Positions 62,428 to 64,000 of a stretch of 64,000 nucleotides of DNA are shown here, one piece after another. The notes below the pieces were generated by a model that was not told the DNA's origin, did no database searches, and saw only the letters and a list, made by a program, of their open reading frames with translations. Both the position numbers and the translations under genes were made by a program. Position 1 is the stretch's first letter; each line of letters starts with the position of its first letter. Source of the stretch: Methanomicrobium sp. W14. Lineage in GTDB: Archaea > Halobacteriota > Methanomicrobia > Methanomicrobiales > Methanomicrobiaceae. Where the stretch lies: positions 496,001-560,000 of the forward strand of contig NZ_JAGGMM010000002.1 of NCBI RefSeq assembly GCF_017875315.1, read 5' to 3'.

Positions 62428-63582
62428 TTGTCCGGGACAGCAAAGAAAACTGAAATTGCATCAGAAATTCTTTGCAAAATGCTTGCATCTCATGCCGTAA
62501 TTCCGCAGGGTGAGGCTGAAGCAGGGGAGCCTGAAGAGTGCCCTTTTGCGGAGCAGTTAATGGAAATTTTTGTTTTATCCCCTGAAAAGGTATTTTTTGT
62601 CTCATCTCCTTCAAAAGAGATTGTATATGTAAACCCTGCGATGGAAAAATGGCTTTCGTCATACGGTTTAAAGGCATTAAACAGCAGAATCTCCGATATT
62701 TTTTCACCTGGTGAATTGTATAAATTCTGTCTAAAAGATATAACGGTACCGGAGGACTGTTCTGCTGGAAAAAAGATCTCTGTTCTTTTAAAGACAGAAG
62801 GCATTCAAAAAGCAGAACTTACGGCTGTTGATATATCCGGCGGAAAATATTCACTTATTCTGGTTTATGCAAAGGAAATTTCGGGTACCAGGACAAATAA
62901 AAGGGCTCTGCGTGAATCAGAAGTCCAGTGCAGTTCGGCCATTAATGCGATTCGCGATGGAGTTGTTGTTGTTGACAGCGACATGAATATTACAATGTGC
63001 AACAAGGCCTTCTCGTCTGTTGTGTCGTCAGGAAGCCTTTCCGGGGAGGTTCTGGGTAAAAAACTCGGGGAAGTGGCCGGTTTTCTTACCGGAAAACTTG
63101 GTCTGGAATATAAATTTGTATTTACTTCCGGGGAATCTCTTGACAATACGGTGAAATACAGGCATGAAGGTGGTCTTACATACTACGAAGTTATAAAGAG
63201 CCCTGTTTTTGGCAATGACCATGTGGTTCAGGTTGTTACAATACTGCGGGACAGGACGCAGAATTATAATCTTGAAGAGCTAAAAAAAGAGGCTTTTTTC
63301 CAGATTGAAAAAAATATGGAGCAGTTTGCAATATTAAACGATCATATAAGAAATCCTCTCCAGGCAATTGTAGGCCTTGCAGACCTTTACGGCGGAGACA
63401 TGGGCAGTAAAATTATCTCCCAGGCCCACGAGATAAATGATATTGTGACGAGGCTTGACACAGGCTGGATAGAATCCGAAAAGGTAAGGGATATGCTTTC
63501 AAAACATTATGGAATTACACTGAAACGCCGCCCGAATGTGGAAAGCCCCATCGGAATGCTCAAAACCAATGAGGTATACTGA
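62428..63582 (+). CDS. PAS/HisKA-like sensor protein without ATPase domain
   Basis: About 384 residues from a TTG start. A first PAS-like domain spans about 45-150, a second about 165-280 (AINAIRDGVVVVDSDMNITMCNKAF, ending VVTILRDRTQNYNLEEL), then a HisKA-like helix pair with a His in ILNDHIRNPLQAIVGLADLYGG (about 308-330). No HATPase domain follows; the frame ends at 384 residues. It may receive a phosphate or only transmit signal to a partner. The true start is unclear: GGAGGAGG at 62381-62388 fits an ATA codon at 62398 (giving MDSNLHNTGYLSG), which is not a normal start. Confidence 0.75.
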   Translation: MSGTAKKTEIASEILCKMLASHAVIPQGEAEAGEPEECPFAEQLMEIFVLSPEKVFFVSSPSKEIVYVNPAMEKWLSSYGLKALNSRISDIFSPGELYKFCLKDITVPEDCSAGKKISVLLKTEGIQKAELTAVDISGGKYSLILVYAKEISGTRTNKRALRESEVQCSSAINAIRDGVVVVDSDMNITMCNKAFSSVVSSGSLSGEVLGKKLGEVAGFLTGKLGLEYKFVFTSGESLDNTVKYRHEGGLTYYEVIKSPVFGNDHVVQVVTILRDRTQNYNLEELKKEAFFQIEKNMEQFAILNDHIRNPLQAIVGLADLYGGDMGSKIISQAHEINDIVTRLDTGWIESEKVRDMLSKHYGITLKRRPNVESPIGMLKTNEVY

Positions 63583-63618
63583 TATCTGTTTCAGTTTTGT
63601 TTACAGCCGGATTTAGGA

Positions 63619-64000
63619 ATGATTCTTGATGGCATTGAAGTATCGGTCGTGAGAAAGCCTGTAAAATATGTACGTATTTCTGTTCTTTCAGACTGTTCTG
63701 TAAAGATTGTCGCACCAGAAGGTTTTGAAGCAGAAAAAGTCTTTTATGAAAAAAAGAACTGGATTTTAAAAAAAATAAAACAGAAAACCGAGATATTTAA
63801 CCAGAATCAGGAAAATTCCGGTATGATGCTTTTTTTCGGGTCTTATTTCACGCTTTTTTCAGGTAATTCCTGTTGTTTTGATTATGAAAACATGACCGTG
63901 GAATATCCTTCTGTACGTGAATTCAAAAAGTATGTCAGGAAAAAACTGGCGGAAGACCTTGACAAAAAGACTGCCGATGTATCGGCACGCATGGAAGTTA
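63619..64000 (+). CDS. YgjP/DUF45-type metallopeptidase (N-terminal part, cut by window edge)
   Basis: The 127 visible residues match the start of YgjP-like (DUF45) proteins of the M48/SprT-like group: a beta-rich region (VRKPVKYVRISVLSDCSVKIVAPEG), EKKNWILKKIKQ, a mini-domain with FFGSYFTLF, and the basic KKYVRKKLAEDLDKKTADVS helix. The HExxH zinc motif would come later, outside the window. The ATG follows the sensor-like gene by 36 bases and no good ribosome binding site is visible. Confidence 0.75.
   Translation, partial: MILDGIEVSVVRKPVKYVRISVLSDCSVKIVAPEGFEAEKVFYEKKNWILKKIKQKTEIFNQNQENSGMMLFFGSYFTLFSGNSCCFDYENMTVEYPSVREFKKYVRKKLAEDLDKKTADVSARMEV

Noticed and set aside
1-64000. CRISPR arrays, insertion sequences, prophage or rRNA genes
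   Set aside because: No regularly spaced repeats, transposase motifs with terminal inverted repeats, phage structural genes or rRNA segments were seen.

Overview
The window comes from a methanogenic archaeon, most likely of the order Methanomicrobiales (the Methanolacinia/Methanoplanus/Methanoculleus group). Pointers are an archaeal aIF-1A, a CTP-dependent riboflavin kinase (DUF120), the archaeal thiolase/HMG-CoA synthase/DUF35 cluster plus HMG-CoA reductase for isoprenoid lipids, the AMP phosphorylase and ribose-1,5-bisphosphate isomerase of the archaeal AMP pathway, an Adf-like F420-dependent secondary alcohol dehydrogenase, TATA boxes close to start codons (leaderless genes) mixed with GGAGG-type ribosome binding sites, and a tRNA-Lys without encoded CCA. 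The genus is inferred.

Layout. 1-5.5 kb: a chemotaxis block (CheW cut by the left edge, a soluble chemoreceptor, a small unknown protein, and a second, clearly related receptor). 6-11 kb: tRNA-Lys, an RMD1/DUF155 membrane protein, a fused N-carbamoylputrescine amidase/agmatine deiminase, a BaiN-like flavoprotein and an RRM RNA-binding protein. 11.5-18 kb: AMP phosphorylase, a methyltransferase, a transglutaminase-like lipoprotein, a CxxC-x17-CxxC zinc ribbon, a response regulator and ribose-1,5-bisphosphate isomerase. 18-22 kb: an accessory-looking stretch with a broken methyltransferase/ATP-grasp gene, a SLOG-plus-SLATT-like membrane protein that resembles nucleotide-sensing defence effectors, and a small reading frame interrupted by TAG. 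22-30 kb: an acyltransferase, a LemA/DUF2207 pair, the Adf-like dehydrogenase with a cupin, and an HTH-multiPAS regulator. 30-34 kb: an MFS exporter divergent from an AraC-type regulator (unusual in archaea) and an orphan MazF-like toxin. 34-36.3 kb: a possible structured leader, a third receptor and its CheW. 36-44 kb: a winged-helix protein, a flavodoxin-fold oxidoreductase, two aminotransferases around a siroheme/ferredoxin Dsr-like protein, a TRIC-type channel, a DUF134/DUF5320 pair and CorA. 44.5-49 kb: aIF-1A and a six-gene pilin-like operon. 49-57 kb: DUF1015, RimI, a second decayed methyltransferase, HMG-CoA reductase, a Trm5-like methyltransferase, a JAB-like protein, MscS and TspO. 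57-64 kb: the HMG-CoA synthesis operon with its own HTH regulator, ribK-ribB, a PAS/HisKA-like protein without ATPase domain, and the start of a YgjP-like metallopeptidase.

How the genes work together. HMG-CoA synthase, thiolase and the DUF35 zinc protein probably form the channelling complex that feeds the separately placed HMG-CoA reductase. AMP phosphorylase and ribose-1,5-bisphosphate isomerase are two of the three steps that send AMP ribose to a type III RuBisCO (not in the window). All three chemoreceptors lack membrane segments, two have a neighbouring cheW, and two carry PAS domains with a conserved three-cysteine signature.

The least explained parts are the SLOG/SLATT-like gene with its decayed neighbours, the pilin-like operon (one member has no canonical start), the nested inverted repeats before the third receptor, and a perfect 10-bp palindrome touching the DUF155 start codon. 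All calls rest on reading the sequence; no database search was run.
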